Counted from the stretch's first letter, positions 1 to 8,103 are shown. The stretch: DNA of 53,172 nucleotides from WLMZ01 sp037139095 (GCA_037139095.1 JBAXHD010000016.1:1-53172); one strand, 5' to 3'. Notes: generated by a model from the letters alone, not told the origin. Translations and numbers: made by a program.

Positions 1-252
1 CCGGTGATGGTGCTGTATCGAAAGGCATTGACTGCTGCCTCGCGTCGTGCGGTTGCGCTGATGACCAGTGCTGGTCTGCCGTTGGTGGTTGTGATCACCA
101 CCATTGGTGTCGACTCTGGGCGAATGAAGCCAGCCAACGCGGCAGCCCTGGTTGGTGCCGGCATGTTGTCGGTGCTTGTGTTCCCTCTGGTGGGTCTTGC
201 CCAGCTCAAGCGCGAGGCTCCAGAGACGCAGGCCGCCAACGCTGCTCGGTAG
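1..252 (+). CDS. Probable cation:proton antiporter, C-terminal fragment
   Basis: The frame is open from the first base, so this is the 3' end of a gene that starts upstream of the window; about 83 codons are visible. What remains is hydrophobic: a segment with VALMTSAGLPLVVVITTIGV, a short polar stretch containing NAAALVGAGMLSVLVFPLVG, then a charged tail (LKREAPETQ). The NAAALVGAGMLSVLVFP pattern resembles the last membrane helices of Kef/CPA2-type sodium/proton exchangers. That family call is from memory of the pattern only; an unrelated membrane protein is possible. It ends 42 bp before the next gene on the same strand. Confidence 0.5.
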   Translation, partial: PVMVLYRKALTAASRRAVALMTSAGLPLVVVITTIGVDSGRMKPANAAALVGAGMLSVLVFPLVGLAQLKREAPETQAANAAR

Positions 253-294
253 TGTCGTTGCCGAAGTTGCAGGCAACAAGATGAGGACATCGCG

Positions 295-1176
295 ATGGTC
301 AATGATCTGAAGTTCGGTTGGTTATCTCCGGTGATCGGCAATCGATGGAGCGATCATCAGCCCATCGTCGTCTATCAGGAACAGCACATCTTGCCCACGG
401 CTCTGCCCCACTTCGACTCGCTGTGGATCGCCGACCATTTCTACGGCTTCGACGCGAAGACTGATCCATTTATGGAGGCGTGGACCACGCTCACATGGCT
501 CGCTGCAAAGTTCCCAAACGTGCTGCTGTGCCATCACGTACTCGGCCAGGGCTATCGACCGCCGGCGCTTACCGCAAAGATGTCCGCCACGCTGCAGACC
601 TTGTCGGGTGGTCGTTTCATCCTGGGCATTGGTGCCGGCTGGCGCGAAGACGAATACAAGTCATACGGATACGACTTCCCGAAGGCGTCTATTCGGTTCG
701 CTCAACTCGAAGAACTGATTCACATCTGTCGAGCAATGTGGACCGAAGACTTCCCCAGTTTCAACGGCAAACACTTCTCGATCACCGAGGCCTCAGCGCC
801 GCCGCTGCCATCTCCAATTCCGCCGATTTGTATTGGTGCATCGGGCGAGCAGATTGGTTTGCCGATGGTCGGACGTCTCGCCGATATGTGGAACGGCTTC
901 ATGAGGGCCGAGGCCGATTGGGTGCGCAAGCGCGACATTGTTCACGCCGCTGCCGAGAAGGCCGGCCGCAATCCTGCCGATATCGAAATCAGTATGACCG
1001 TCGAACGAGCGCTGCCCGACACCGATGCCGAGGCCGCTGAGTTCCGCGAGCGTCTTGAGCATCTCGTTGGGCTCGGTGTGCGTCACTTCGTGCTCGACTT
1101 CGGTCATCCGCAGTCCACCGATCCCGTGCACCGCTTTGTCGAGCAAGTAATGAATCCAATGCGTGCCGCAAGGTAA
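295..1176 (+). CDS. LLM-class (luciferase-like, probably F420-dependent) oxidoreductase
   Basis: A 293-residue protein of the bacterial luciferase-like monooxygenase superfamily, a TIM-barrel fold. The family signature GGRFILGIGAGWREDEY lies near residues 102-118, and the late MVGRLADMWNGF segment is also typical. Early histidines and DHFYGFD near residue 47 fit the cofactor side of the barrel. In Actinomycetota such proteins often use coenzyme F420 rather than FMN, but the sequence alone does not settle cofactor or substrate. GAGGA at 283-287 lies 7 nt before the ATG and supports this start. Length is normal for the family. Confidence 0.85.
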   Translation: MVNDLKFGWLSPVIGNRWSDHQPIVVYQEQHILPTALPHFDSLWIADHFYGFDAKTDPFMEAWTTLTWLAAKFPNVLLCHHVLGQGYRPPALTAKMSATLQTLSGGRFILGIGAGWREDEYKSYGYDFPKASIRFAQLEELIHICRAMWTEDFPSFNGKHFSITEASAPPLPSPIPPICIGASGEQIGLPMVGRLADMWNGFMRAEADWVRKRDIVHAAAEKAGRNPADIEISMTVERALPDTDAEAAEFRERLEHLVGLGVRHFVLDFGHPQSTDPVHRFVEQVMNPMRAAR

Positions 1177-1230
1177 TGACTTTCGGCCCTAGATCGGCGA
1201 AGGCATCATCCGTAACTTTTGAGACAAGAA

Positions 1231-1247
1231 CCGCCAACAGTTGGCGG
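1231..1247. promoter_or_regulatory. 17-bp inverted repeat in the leader of ric
   Basis: CCGCCAA-CAG-TTGGCGG is a perfect 7-3-7 inverted repeat ending 8 nt before the ribosome-binding site of the Fe-S repair gene. It could be an operator or a leader hairpin. Ric genes are commonly induced by nitrosative or oxidative stress, so a control site here would make sense, but no regulator is identifiable. Confidence 0.35.
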
Positions 1248-1269
1248 CATTGTTGAAGGAGTTGCGGCA

Positions 1270-2001
1270 ATGGTTCAGATCACGACATCGACCACGCTGG
1301 GCGAACTGGCGGTTGGTTGTCCGTCGTTGATTTCTGAGCTCGAGCGCCGCGGGTTCGACTATTGCTGCAATGGGTCACGCAGTCTCGCTGAGGCTTGTGA
1401 GCAACACGGGTTGGATCCACTTGCGGTAGCGAGTGATCTGTCGAAGGCGGCGCGCGATGAGGCAGCCGAAGCATGGTCAGATATGAATCTGCTCGACCTT
1501 GTGGATCATGTCGAGTCAGTGCATCATCGCTACCTTGCCGCCGAGTTACCGCGAGCTCTGGCGCTGGTTGATGCAATCACTGAGGAGCACTCGCAGAATC
1601 ACCCAGAGCTGTTCGAAGTGCAGCGCCTCACGCATGAGGTTCAGGCCGACCTGCGTCCACATTTGGTGAAAGAGGAGCGGGTGTTGTTTCCGATGGTGCG
1701 TCGTTTGGCGTCGGCCAAAGTGGCGCCTTCGTTTCATTGCGGCACACTGCAAAACCCAATCTCGATGATGCTGAGCGAGCACGGTCGGGTGGGCGAGTTG
1801 CTTGCTGACTTGAGGGATGCAGCCAATGGATACGAGATTCCCAGGGACGCTTGCGCTACCTACAGGGCGTGCTACGGATTGCTCGCAGAGATCGAGGCCG
1901 ATACTCGCCTGCATCTCCACAAGGAGAACAACGTGTTGTTCCCAGCGGTGGTTGCTCTTGAGGCACGGCTCGCGCAAGAGCGTCGAGGTGCTACTCGCTG
2001 A
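1270..2001 (+). CDS. ric: Iron-sulfur cluster repair di-iron protein (Ric/ScdA/YtfE family)
   Basis: A 243-residue protein with the two-part architecture of RIC proteins. The N-terminal ScdA_N (DUF542) domain contains TTLGELAVGCPSLISELERR and FDYCCNG; a hemerythrin-like domain follows with His/Glu di-iron ligand motifs (HVESVHHRY, HLVKEERVLFP, LSEHGRVGE, HLHKENNVLFP). The family repairs Fe-S clusters damaged by nitric oxide or oxidative stress. The start is ATG 1270, not the in-frame TTG at 1219, because AAGGAG at 1256-1261 is correctly spaced and the DUF542 domain begins right after it. The 3' end overlaps the convergent PhyH gene by 11 bp. Confidence 0.9.
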   Translation: MVQITTSTTLGELAVGCPSLISELERRGFDYCCNGSRSLAEACEQHGLDPLAVASDLSKAARDEAAEAWSDMNLLDLVDHVESVHHRYLAAELPRALALVDAITEEHSQNHPELFEVQRLTHEVQADLRPHLVKEERVLFPMVRRLASAKVAPSFHCGTLQNPISMMLSEHGRVGELLADLRDAANGYEIPRDACATYRACYGLLAEIEADTRLHLHKENNVLFPAVVALEARLAQERRGATR

Positions 2002-2839
2002 GCGATTGAACTGGCCAGAGCAGCGGGTTGCCTGGTCCGCCGACCAATTCGCCGGGTTCGGCTCCGCCGAGCCACATCGCTCGGTCGAATGCTCGGTACG
2101 GCGAGTCTGCAGGCCCAACGCGGGTGCCGTCGGCCACGTAAATCACCGTCATCACCGAGCGCAACAACGGAGTGTTGTTTGCCGGGGCGCGGTGCAGGGT
2201 CCAGCCAGTGTGAAACGTAGCGTCGCCCGCGCGCACGGCACCGTGAGTGCTCGTTGGGAAACCACGTTCGCGAACCATCTCGTCGAAGCGGGCCTCTGAT
2301 TCGTCTCCGATGACCCACTTACCGAGATCGCCGTGCAGGTGGCTGCCGTCGGCGAAGGTCATGCTGCCCACATCGGCGGGCACATCGACGAGTGGCATCC
2401 ACATCGTGATCGTGCGGTCGGTGTCGAGCGGCCAATAGGTCTGGTCTTGGTGCCACGGTGTGTACCCACCGAATGGTTCTTTGAACAGTGCCTGATCGTG
2501 ATAGAGCCGGACGCCTTCGACCCCGAGCAGGTCGGCCGCCACCTTGGCAAAGCGCGGCGCGAACGAGAACATCTTGGCGGTCTCATCGCTGAAGCAGATG
2601 TTGGGCACCTGCAAGAACGCCTTGCCGTAGGTGTCCCGTTTGTCGAGGTCGGGGTGGCGCGCAGTGGCGCGCTGCACCGATGATTCGATAGCGGCACGGT
2701 AGACCTCGATCTCGTCGGGTGATGCCAAGCCGCGAACAACCGTGTGGCCGTCGCGCGTAAACGCAGCAATCTGCTCGGCGCTTACATTGACCAGCGACGT
2801 GAGTGCCGGCACTGATGAGGGGTCGTGTTCGGTGCTCAT
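1991..2839 (-). CDS. Phytanoyl-CoA dioxygenase (PhyH) family protein, second of a pair
   Basis: A 282-residue Fe(II)/2-oxoglutarate-dependent oxygenase of the PhyH family. The HxD iron ligands are visible in TPWHQDQTYWPLD and the distal His in WTLHRAPANN, with an Arg in the following strand (LLRSVMTVIY) for the 2-oxoglutarate carboxylate. Its ATG overlaps the stop of the upstream PhyH gene by 4 nt, so the two are translationally coupled. Sequence identity to the neighbour is low, so this is an old paralogue pair or two enzymes acting in sequence. The substrate is unknown; PhyH relatives hydroxylate acyl-CoAs, ectoine, halogenated compounds and secondary metabolites. Confidence 0.85.
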   Translation of the reverse strand: MSTEHDPSSVPALTSLVNVSAEQIAAFTRDGHTVVRGLASPDEIEVYRAAIESSVQRATARHPDLDKRDTYGKAFLQVPNICFSDETAKMFSFAPRFAKVAADLLGVEGVRLYHDQALFKEPFGGYTPWHQDQTYWPLDTDRTITMWMPLVDVPADVGSMTFADGSHLHGDLGKWVIGDESEARFDEMVRERGFPTSTHGAVRAGDATFHTGWTLHRAPANNTPLLRSVMTVIYVADGTRVGPADSPYRAFDRAMWLGGAEPGELVGGPGNPLLWPVQSLSE

Positions 2840-3702
2840 TGCACGACCGGAATTGCGCCGCCATGTTTGCGTGGGGCATTGGGGTCGGCCTCGGGGAGGT
2901 GTAGTGCCACGCTGCCCTCAAGCCCTTCGAGTCGAGCGACTGCTTCAGAGATTTCGAAGAACGCGTCGGCATCAAACAAGTGTGGATGGTGCGGATCATG
3001 CAGCCGCTTGTCGAGTTCGGCGAGTGTGTCGCGCCAGCCCTCGCGCCCATACGACGGCCATTTAATTCCGGCCTGCATGAACACGATGTCGATGAAATAG
3101 CGAGAAGTGCCCTCGCCACCTGGTTGTGGGCGGCGGGCATGCACCAAAGCCGAGTGGGCAAAGACAACCGAGCCTGGAGCGAGGTTGTTGAGTACCACTG
3201 TGCCGGGGATTTCTTCAGTGCCGCAGAACCACAATGCATCGCGACGCATCACCGCGCGATGACTGCGACGCAGCAGCAGCATGTCGCCGATGGTTCCGTT
3301 GAGGCCGGCCAGATAGTGCAACACGTGAACCTGTGTGTGGCTGCGGTTCACCTGTGGGATCTGTTCGTAGTCGTGATGCCAACCCACGCCCGCAAGTCCG
3401 GCGTTGTGACGAGCCGCGTGGCAGTGGTGCAACGCGTAGTTGGGGTCGCCCATGAGCTGGTCCATGATCGCGAGTGTCGTTGGATCGGTGATGAGCGAAC
3501 ACAGTTCGTCGTACTTCCACACGTTGCGACCATCGAAGCGCGGCTCGGTATCGGCGTACCGGTCGACCTCTTCGCTGGCTGCGCGAATCTGCTCGGGGGA
3601 CAAGAAGCCCTCTCGCACCACAAAGCCGTCTTTATGAAACTGAAGAACTTCGTCTTCAGTCAACACGCTCAGGTCCGTCTGCATGGGCGCATCGTACGGC
3701 AT
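2836..3702 (-). CDS. Phytanoyl-CoA dioxygenase (PhyH) family protein, first of a pair
   Basis: A 288-residue PhyH-family oxygenase. Iron ligands are the HxD in VGWHHDYEQIP and the His in FAHSALVHARRP, followed by SRYFIDIVF carrying the expected Arg. The N-terminal VLQFHKDGFVVREGFLSPEQI is the standard opening of the family. The annotated ATG lies 17 bp after the stop of the SCO6745-family gene; a second in-frame Met at residue 7 is an alternative start, and neither has a strong ribosome-binding site. It forms an operon with the genes on both sides. Confidence 0.85.
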   Translation of the reverse strand: MPYDAPMQTDLSVLTEDEVLQFHKDGFVVREGFLSPEQIRAASEEVDRYADTEPRFDGRNVWKYDELCSLITDPTTLAIMDQLMGDPNYALHHCHAARHNAGLAGVGWHHDYEQIPQVNRSHTQVHVLHYLAGLNGTIGDMLLLRRSHRAVMRRDALWFCGTEEIPGTVVLNNLAPGSVVFAHSALVHARRPQPGGEGTSRYFIDIVFMQAGIKWPSYGREGWRDTLAELDKRLHDPHHPHLFDADAFFEISEAVARLEGLEGSVALHLPEADPNAPRKHGGAIPVVQ

Positions 3703-3719
3703 AGGTGTGCCGTTTGTTA

Positions 3720-4616
3720 TTACTGACGGATGCGTGATGCCGGCTGATAATTCTTGCCGGCGGTCTCATCAACTCGAGAGAGCAACAGGTCACACGGCGG
3801 CTCAAACCGCTCGGCGAACTCGATGGAGCGCTCAAGCCCAAGCGCTTGCCACATCGGAATGCAGAACCGATCGGTGGCGTCCTCAAGGCGTTGACGCAAT
3901 GCCAAGCCTTCGGGCAGCACGACACGGCCATCGGCCAGACCGCGGGCGTTGAGTGCAGCCCAGCCGCGGTCGATATCGGCGGGCGACGTGCCCCGCGACT
4001 TCGCCAGCCAGTCGGACTCATACCCGAGCCATGCGTTGTGCAGAATTGAGGCCTCGGCGTGGGTGAGTCCCTCGGCTACCACCAGCGCCCAATGGGTATC
4101 GCCTCGCCACTCGCGTAGGCAGTTCACAGCGTGCCACCCAGACAGCAGTGGGTCGGTGGGGCGAGGCATTGCAAGGTGCGCCCCGAAGAACACTCGTCCG
4201 ACGAGAGGTAGCTGATCGACAACTGCCCACAGCTCGGCTGCCATCTCGGTCAGTGGCTCGACGATGTCGGGCGCATGTTCGCGAAGGCCTTCGACAACCG
4301 CTGCATCGCGCGCTGCCCATATGTCGCCGAAGCGCTCGGGGGTTCCGAGAAACTGAAACACGCCGCTAATCGCTGTTGGGCTGATCGAGCCAAACGATGC
4401 AACAACGGCGCTGGCACCTGCGCCGGCCAATGGTGCGCACCGAGCAGCGATGTAGCCAAGGGGTCCGGCGAAGGCCTCGGGTAAACCAGCGTCTTGGTAT
4501 CGCCGACCCGCGCCCGGATCCCAGAAGATCCATCCGATGGTGGTCTGCACCGAGCGAGCGTTACGACGCGCGATCTCAAGCCAGTCGACGCTGACGTCGG
4601 GTGATTCAGAAGCCAT
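3720..4616 (-). CDS. SCO6745-family protein
   Basis: A 298-residue protein resembling the actinobacterial SCO6745/SalK family: an N-terminal helical region with ARRNARSVQTTIGWIFWDP, then GLPEAFAGPLGYIAARCAPLAGAGASAVVASF, whose 'Y.A.R.APL......V.A.F' pattern is the family hallmark. The function of the family is not established. The gene is the first of a three-gene minus-strand operon with two PhyH dioxygenases (17 bp gap to the next gene), which suggests a role linked to the same substrate. I infer no reaction from the sequence. Confidence 0.7.
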   Translation of the reverse strand: MASESPDVSVDWLEIARRNARSVQTTIGWIFWDPGAGRRYQDAGLPEAFAGPLGYIAARCAPLAGAGASAVVASFGSISPTAISGVFQFLGTPERFGDIWAARDAAVVEGLREHAPDIVEPLTEMAAELWAVVDQLPLVGRVFFGAHLAMPRPTDPLLSGWHAVNCLREWRGDTHWALVVAEGLTHAEASILHNAWLGYESDWLAKSRGTSPADIDRGWAALNARGLADGRVVLPEGLALRQRLEDATDRFCIPMWQALGLERSIEFAERFEPPCDLLLSRVDETAGKNYQPASRIRQ

Positions 4617-4683
4617 GCCTCAAACTAACTGCAGCCACGGCGCGTGCGCGCAGTTGGTGCAACGGAGATTCGTGCTCTGACCT

Positions 4684-4771
4684 TGGCGGAACGAGAGGGA
4701 TTTGAACCCCCGGCCCCTTGCGAGGCTTCCGCTTTCAAGGCGGATGCATTTGGCCACTCTGCCATCGTTCC
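4684..4771 (-). tRNA. tRNA-Ser (anticodon TGA)
   Basis: On the minus strand an 88-nt class II tRNA folds with acceptor GGAACGA/TCGTTCC, discriminator G and an encoded CCA. The anticodon stem-loop is TCCGC-CTTGAAA-GCGGA with anticodon TGA. There is a long variable arm (CCTCGCAAGGGG) and a TTC-loop sequence GGTTCAAATCC. Serine identity fits the long arm and G73. Confidence 0.95.
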
Positions 4772-4940
4772 GCCCGACAGGCTAGCGTCGCCTCACATTG
4801 TCCGGTGAAGACAAATTGGTTGAACGTGAACGAACCGGGCACAAACAATCTGCCGTCGTGGTCCCCTTGCAAAGATCAACTCAAGATTGGCCACGAATTG
4901 CAGATGCAGGTCGGCGTTTCGTCCCGTTAGTATTGCGGGC

Positions 4941-5030
4941 GGAGAGGTGCCAGAGCGGCCGAATGGGGCACCCTGCTAAGGTGTTGATGGTTTCGGCCAT
5001 CCGTGGGTTCAAATCCCACCCTCTCCGCCA
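4941..5030 (+). tRNA. tRNA-Ser (anticodon GCT)
   Basis: A 90-nt class II tRNA: acceptor GGAGAGG/CCTCTCC, G73, encoded CCA, anticodon loop CTGCTAA (GCT, reading AGC/AGU), long variable arm and GGTTCAAATCC T-loop. It lies 170 bp from the oppositely oriented tRNA-Ser(TGA). No integrase or att-like duplication flanks it. The 170-bp gap between the two tRNAs holds nothing I recognise. Confidence 0.95.
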
Positions 5031-5107
5031 TTTGGCTTCGTAGGGGCGTTCGTCACCCCGTTTCGCCGAGTTTGTCACTTCGGCTTTTCCGCCGGTCTGC
5101 ATCCGAA

Positions 5108-5127
5108 ACACTCAATACCCTGAGTGT
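5108..5127. promoter_or_regulatory. 20-bp inverted repeat upstream of a lipoprotein gene
   Basis: ACACTCA-ATACCC-TGAGTGT is a perfect 7-6-7 dyad ending 8 nt before the GGAGG ribosome-binding site of the lipoprotein gene at 5147. It could be an operator or an mRNA leader hairpin. No T-run follows, so it is not an intrinsic terminator for the upstream tRNA. Confidence 0.3.
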
Positions 5128-5146
5128 CGACGGTTGGAGGTTCGTG

Positions 5147-5782
5147 ATGCTGCGTGCGGCGCGCTCTGTGGTCCCCGTGTTTGTCTCTGCCATGTTTGTC
5201 TGCGCAGGGTTGTTCGCGTCGTGTGCACGCGAACGCCACGCGTCGCCAGATCTCGGTGTGTCACCCGCTTCGCCGTCGGCCAATTCGATCGACTCGTTGC
5301 CGGCCATCGTCAGCGCACCCGCCGCAACTAGTGGTGTTGCCGAAGTTTCCATCGAGGATGCTGTTCGCTCAAACTTCTTGTCCGCGCTGGCTGCACGCGA
5401 GCAGTGCGACTACAAGCCGACGGCATGCGACTTCTCCGCAGTGTCGGTTGCGGGCTCCGAGATGGATCTCACCACTCATCAGACGATGAAGATGTATTCC
5501 GACAACAACTTGCGGGCGGTGAGTGGGCATGGCGACGTGTTCATCCGGGTCGAGTCGGTGAAGGTGTCAGGCAACGATGCAACCGTGGTGAGTTGTGTCT
5601 TCGACACCGAGGTCATCTTCGATGTGGGGCCGGCACCTGGGCCATCCGACGACGTTGTCTTCGACGATTCGCAACGCTCTGACCGCGTGCGCTGGCAGCT
5701 TGAGATCGCTGACGGATCCTGGCGCATTATCAACGGCGAACGACTGCGCACGTTGACCGGAGGTGACCTGTGCGAGGTCTAG
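5147..5782 (+). CDS. Putative lipoprotein of unknown function
   Basis: A 211-residue exported protein. The N-terminus has a positive MLRAAR, a hydrophobic core (VVPVFVSAMFVCAGLF) and a lipobox-like FASC, so Cys25 is the likely lipidation site. The mature part contains a cystatin/NTF2-like alternation (AVRSNFLSALAAREQCDYKP, later RVRWQLEIADGSWRIINGERL), the pattern seen in small 'DUF4440-like' or lipid-anchored NTF2-like proteins. That resemblance is weak. GGAGG at 5136-5140 fixes the ATG start; a longer frame to 5003 would run into the tRNA gene. It overlaps the next gene by 13 nt. Confidence 0.7.
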   Translation: MLRAARSVVPVFVSAMFVCAGLFASCARERHASPDLGVSPASPSANSIDSLPAIVSAPAATSGVAEVSIEDAVRSNFLSALAAREQCDYKPTACDFSAVSVAGSEMDLTTHQTMKMYSDNNLRAVSGHGDVFIRVESVKVSGNDATVVSCVFDTEVIFDVGPAPGPSDDVVFDDSQRSDRVRWQLEIADGSWRIINGERLRTLTGGDLCEV

Positions 5783-6582
5783 CGGTTATTGCGGTAATGG
5801 TTGCGACTGCGCTCCCTGCGCAGGCTTTGGCGGCAGGCACGATGGGTGCGGGCAGCGGATCGGGCGGCCAGACGGGTGGCACGATCACTGCGGGGGTGCA
5901 GTTCGGCTCGCCGCCCGCGGCAAAGGGCAAGACCGATACCAAAGGTTGCACTTGGCAGCCCCTAGCGGAGCTCCAGACGCTCACGATTTCGGTGACCGAG
6001 AAGATGGTGAACGGCATCAAGTACGTGTTGTTCTATCGCCAGTGCCCCACCTCGGGCCTCGCCTATTGGGTCCCGCAGATTCCGCTTGCTCGTCTCGGCA
6101 GCAGCGCAGCCGATGCCGTACAGCAACGACTCCCGAGTCCGCGTGTGGGCTCGGCTCCACCGGCCGACCGTGCAGTGGTGCACGTCGGGATATGGCTGTG
6201 GACCGATCCCGCCCAATACCAACCCGTGTCGGTCACGGCGTGGGTGCCAACCATCACTGGTATCGCTTGGGCAACCACGACGGCCACGCCTATTCGTCTG
6301 GTGTTCTTGTCGGGTGAGCCAGGGGCTTCACCAATGTCGTGCCAAGGCCCGGGCCGCACATGGTTGCCTCAATACGGCGATGAGCTCGCAACATCGTGCA
6401 TGTATACGTATCAACACTCATCGGAGATCACGGCGTCCGGTGTGTTCGATGCAACGTTGTCGATCGTGTGGTCGGTGCGGTGGAACTCAAACGTTGGGGC
6501 GGGCGGATCACTTGGCGAATACACCACGTCGACCAATCAGCCGATAACGGTCAACGAGATTCAGGCGATTGTCGGGGGCTGA
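5770..6582 (+). CDS. Secreted protein with PKD-like C-terminal region
   Basis: A 270-residue protein with a clear Sec signal peptide (MRGLAVIAVMVATALPAQALAA), a Gly/Ser-rich linker, and a region found in actinobacterial secreted proteins encoded next to lipoproteins: HVGIWLWTDP, PVSVTAWVPTITGIAWATTTAT, CQGPGRTWLPQYGD, SCMYTYQHSS, WSVRWNSNVG. The arrangement 'C.GPG...CTYTY..SS......A...W.V.W' resembles a PKD-like beta-sandwich with two cysteines. Function is unknown. Start is GTG 5770 with GGAGG at 5759-5763. It overlaps the lipoprotein gene, so both are probably co-expressed at the cell surface. Confidence 0.75.
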   Translation: MRGLAVIAVMVATALPAQALAAGTMGAGSGSGGQTGGTITAGVQFGSPPAAKGKTDTKGCTWQPLAELQTLTISVTEKMVNGIKYVLFYRQCPTSGLAYWVPQIPLARLGSSAADAVQQRLPSPRVGSAPPADRAVVHVGIWLWTDPAQYQPVSVTAWVPTITGIAWATTTATPIRLVFLSGEPGASPMSCQGPGRTWLPQYGDELATSCMYTYQHSSEITASGVFDATLSIVWSVRWNSNVGAGGSLGEYTTSTNQPITVNEIQAIVGG

Positions 6583-6650
6583 GCCGGTGCCACCAAATGT
6601 TGCAATTTGATGACGACAGGGATAGACATCTCGACAGATAGCCAAGCGAC

Positions 6651-6671
6651 ACGTCGCGGGGGCGACGTTTT
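6651..6671 (+). terminator. Likely intrinsic terminator after the secreted-protein gene
   Basis: ACGTCGC-GGGG-GCGACGT forms a perfect 7-bp stem with a 4-nt loop and runs straight into TTT. It lies 68 bp after the stop of the secreted-protein gene and before the LysM gene, so it probably ends that two-gene unit. The T-run is short, which lowers confidence. Confidence 0.55.
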
Positions 6672-6716
6672 GCAGCGCCCCTCAATCGTTCACAGACAGG
6701 CCAGCGGGGTCTTGAC

Positions 6717-7730
6717 ATGGGCGAGAAAGGGCACGCAGTGACTGAACACAACGATCACGGATTTTGGGACGACGACCGCAGCTACGCATCGTCTCCCCGT
6801 CGAGTTCGCCCATCGCTTGGGTTGTTCTGGTCACGACTCGCAATCGTGGGCCTCGTTGGTGCGATTGCCATACCAGTGGCCGTTGCTGTCTCGAAGGAAG
6901 AGCCACTTGGGCGGGTTCCTGCTGCTGCAGCGCAAGGTCAAATCGCCGCGGCGCCTGCCGAGACCGTTGCCGTTGCGTCGCTAGCGACCACGTCGGTGTT
7001 GGTTGAGCCCTCCACTACTGGAGTCCCCATTGTTACGGCCGCCGCAGTGGTGGCGAAACGAATCGCCACTGTCCCGGCCGAGTCAAAGCCCAGTACAACG
7101 ACGAAGCCCAGTACAACAACAAAGCCCAAAGCGGCTGAGTGCAAGACCCTGTACACAGTGGTCGCCGGCGACTCGTGGACGCTCATCGCCCACAAGGTGG
7201 GAGTGCCGTTGAAAGAGTTGTTGGCCGCCAGCAACTCGAGGACCTCGACACTGTTGTTGCCAAGGCACACGGTGTGCTTGCCCGCTAACGCCACGCTGCC
7301 AAAGGTTGTGGTAGCCAAACCCCAGGCAGCGCTCGCAAAAGCTGCGAAGGCTGCCAAGGTTGCCAAGGTTGCCAAGGTTGCATCGAGTCCGCCGACCACA
7401 TCGGCTAAGCCGAGGCCAAAGCAGCAGGCGATGCCCAATGCTCCTGCAGGGCCGAGTTACTCGGCCAGCGAGATTGAGCAGATCATTCGTGATGTCTGGC
7501 CTGACGATCTCGAAGACCAAGCGATTGCTATTGCGAATCGCGAGAGTCATCTGCATCCCACGTCGCGTAATTCATGTTGCGTTGGACTGTTCCAGATTCA
7601 TTGGATTGCCAACCAGAGCTTCTTGAACAGCATCGGGGTCACGTCGGTGACCATGCTGTTTGACCCCACGACAAACGCAACCGCGGCCTACCGCATGTAC
7701 CTGCGCAACGGCTGGGGGCCGTGGTCGTGA
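6717..7730 (+). CDS. LysM-domain, transglycosylase-like (SLT) membrane-anchored protein
   Basis: A 337-residue envelope protein. After a polar start there is one membrane helix (LAIVGLVGAIAIPVAVAVS, about residues 41-60), then an Ala/Thr-rich linker, a LysM domain (TLYTVVAGDSWTLIAHKVGV, about 143-190), a second linker rich in Lys-Ala (KAAKAAKVAKVAKVA), and a C-terminal lysozyme/SLT-like domain: AIAIANRESHLHPTS with the catalytic-type Glu, GLFQIHWIA, and a final YLRNGWGPW. It probably binds and cleaves peptidoglycan. ATG 6717 has GGGG 7 nt upstream; GTG 6738 with AAAGGG 6 nt upstream is an equally plausible start, shortening the protein by 7 residues. Confidence 0.85.
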   Translation: MGEKGHAVTEHNDHGFWDDDRSYASSPRRVRPSLGLFWSRLAIVGLVGAIAIPVAVAVSKEEPLGRVPAAAAQGQIAAAPAETVAVASLATTSVLVEPSTTGVPIVTAAAVVAKRIATVPAESKPSTTTKPSTTTKPKAAECKTLYTVVAGDSWTLIAHKVGVPLKELLAASNSRTSTLLLPRHTVCLPANATLPKVVVAKPQAALAKAAKAAKVAKVAKVASSPPTTSAKPRPKQQAMPNAPAGPSYSASEIEQIIRDVWPDDLEDQAIAIANRESHLHPTSRNSCCVGLFQIHWIANQSFLNSIGVTSVTMLFDPTTNATAAYRMYLRNGWGPWS

Positions 7731-7794
7731 CAACGAGACGCCTCTGAGCGTTTTCGTTTCGGGTGTCTGCCGCCTAGACTCCCTGCTGTTATCT

Positions 7795-7870
7795 GCACTG
7801 GTAGCTCAATGGATAGAGCATCTGACTACGGATCAGAAGGTTCGGGGTTCGAGTCCCTGCCAGTGCGCCA
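7795..7870 (+). tRNA. tRNA-Arg (anticodon ACG)
   Basis: A 76-nt cloverleaf: acceptor GCACTGG/CCAGTGC, discriminator G, encoded CCA, D-loop TAGCTCAATGGATAGAGCA, anticodon arm with ACG flanked by T and G, and T-loop GGTTCGAGTCC. The A34 would normally be deaminated to inosine to read CGU/CGC/CGA. Confidence 0.97.
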
Positions 7871-7896
7871 AGCTCATTGAGCTCGCAAGTGATCAG

Positions 7897-7914
7897 CGGC
7901 CCCTTCGGGGGCCG
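7897..7914 (+). terminator. Hairpin terminator after tRNA-Arg
   Basis: CGGCCCC-TTCG-GGGGCCG is a perfect 7-bp stem closed by a stable TTCG tetraloop, 26 nt after the tRNA 3' end. The downstream T-run is weak (TTGTCG), but position and stability fit termination of the tRNA transcript, and possibly of the convergent small ORF on the other strand. Confidence 0.7.
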
Positions 7915-7929
7915 TTGTCGCGTCTGGCT

Positions 7930-8103
7930 TTATCTCACCATCATGGCGATGATCATCACCGCAACGAGCACCAGAGTGGGAACAAGCGGCAATTCGCGTA
8001 ACCCGTCAAGCACTTTGGTCGTAAGACTGCTGGCATTCTGTGTTCGTTCGACCTCGTTCCGGTAATCGATTGGGTATTGCTCAAGATCTCCTGAATAATC
8101 CAT
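7930..8103 (-). CDS. Possible small membrane protein (57 aa)
   Basis: A short ORF with a charged N-terminal half (MDYSGDLEQYPIDYRNEVERTQ) and one strong C-terminal membrane helix (LPLVPTLVLVAVMIIAMMV), a tail-anchored layout. GAGGA lies about 5 nt before ATG 8103, which is why I prefer it to the TTG at 8118. A dyad at 8157-8173 sits 54 bp upstream. I do not recognise a family. Coding status is plausible but unproven. Confidence 0.45.
   Translation of the reverse strand: MDYSGDLEQYPIDYRNEVERTQNASSLTTKVLDGLRELPLVPTLVLVAVMIIAMMVR

Noticed and set aside
4684..5030. Two adjacent serine tRNAs as a possible integration site
   Set aside because: No integrase, no direct repeats of the tRNA 3' ends and no change in gene character beside them.
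7340..7385. Short tandem repeats in the LysM gene (Lys-Ala-Ala/Val units)
   Set aside because: A low-complexity linker in frame within a coding region; not a CRISPR or mobile repeat.
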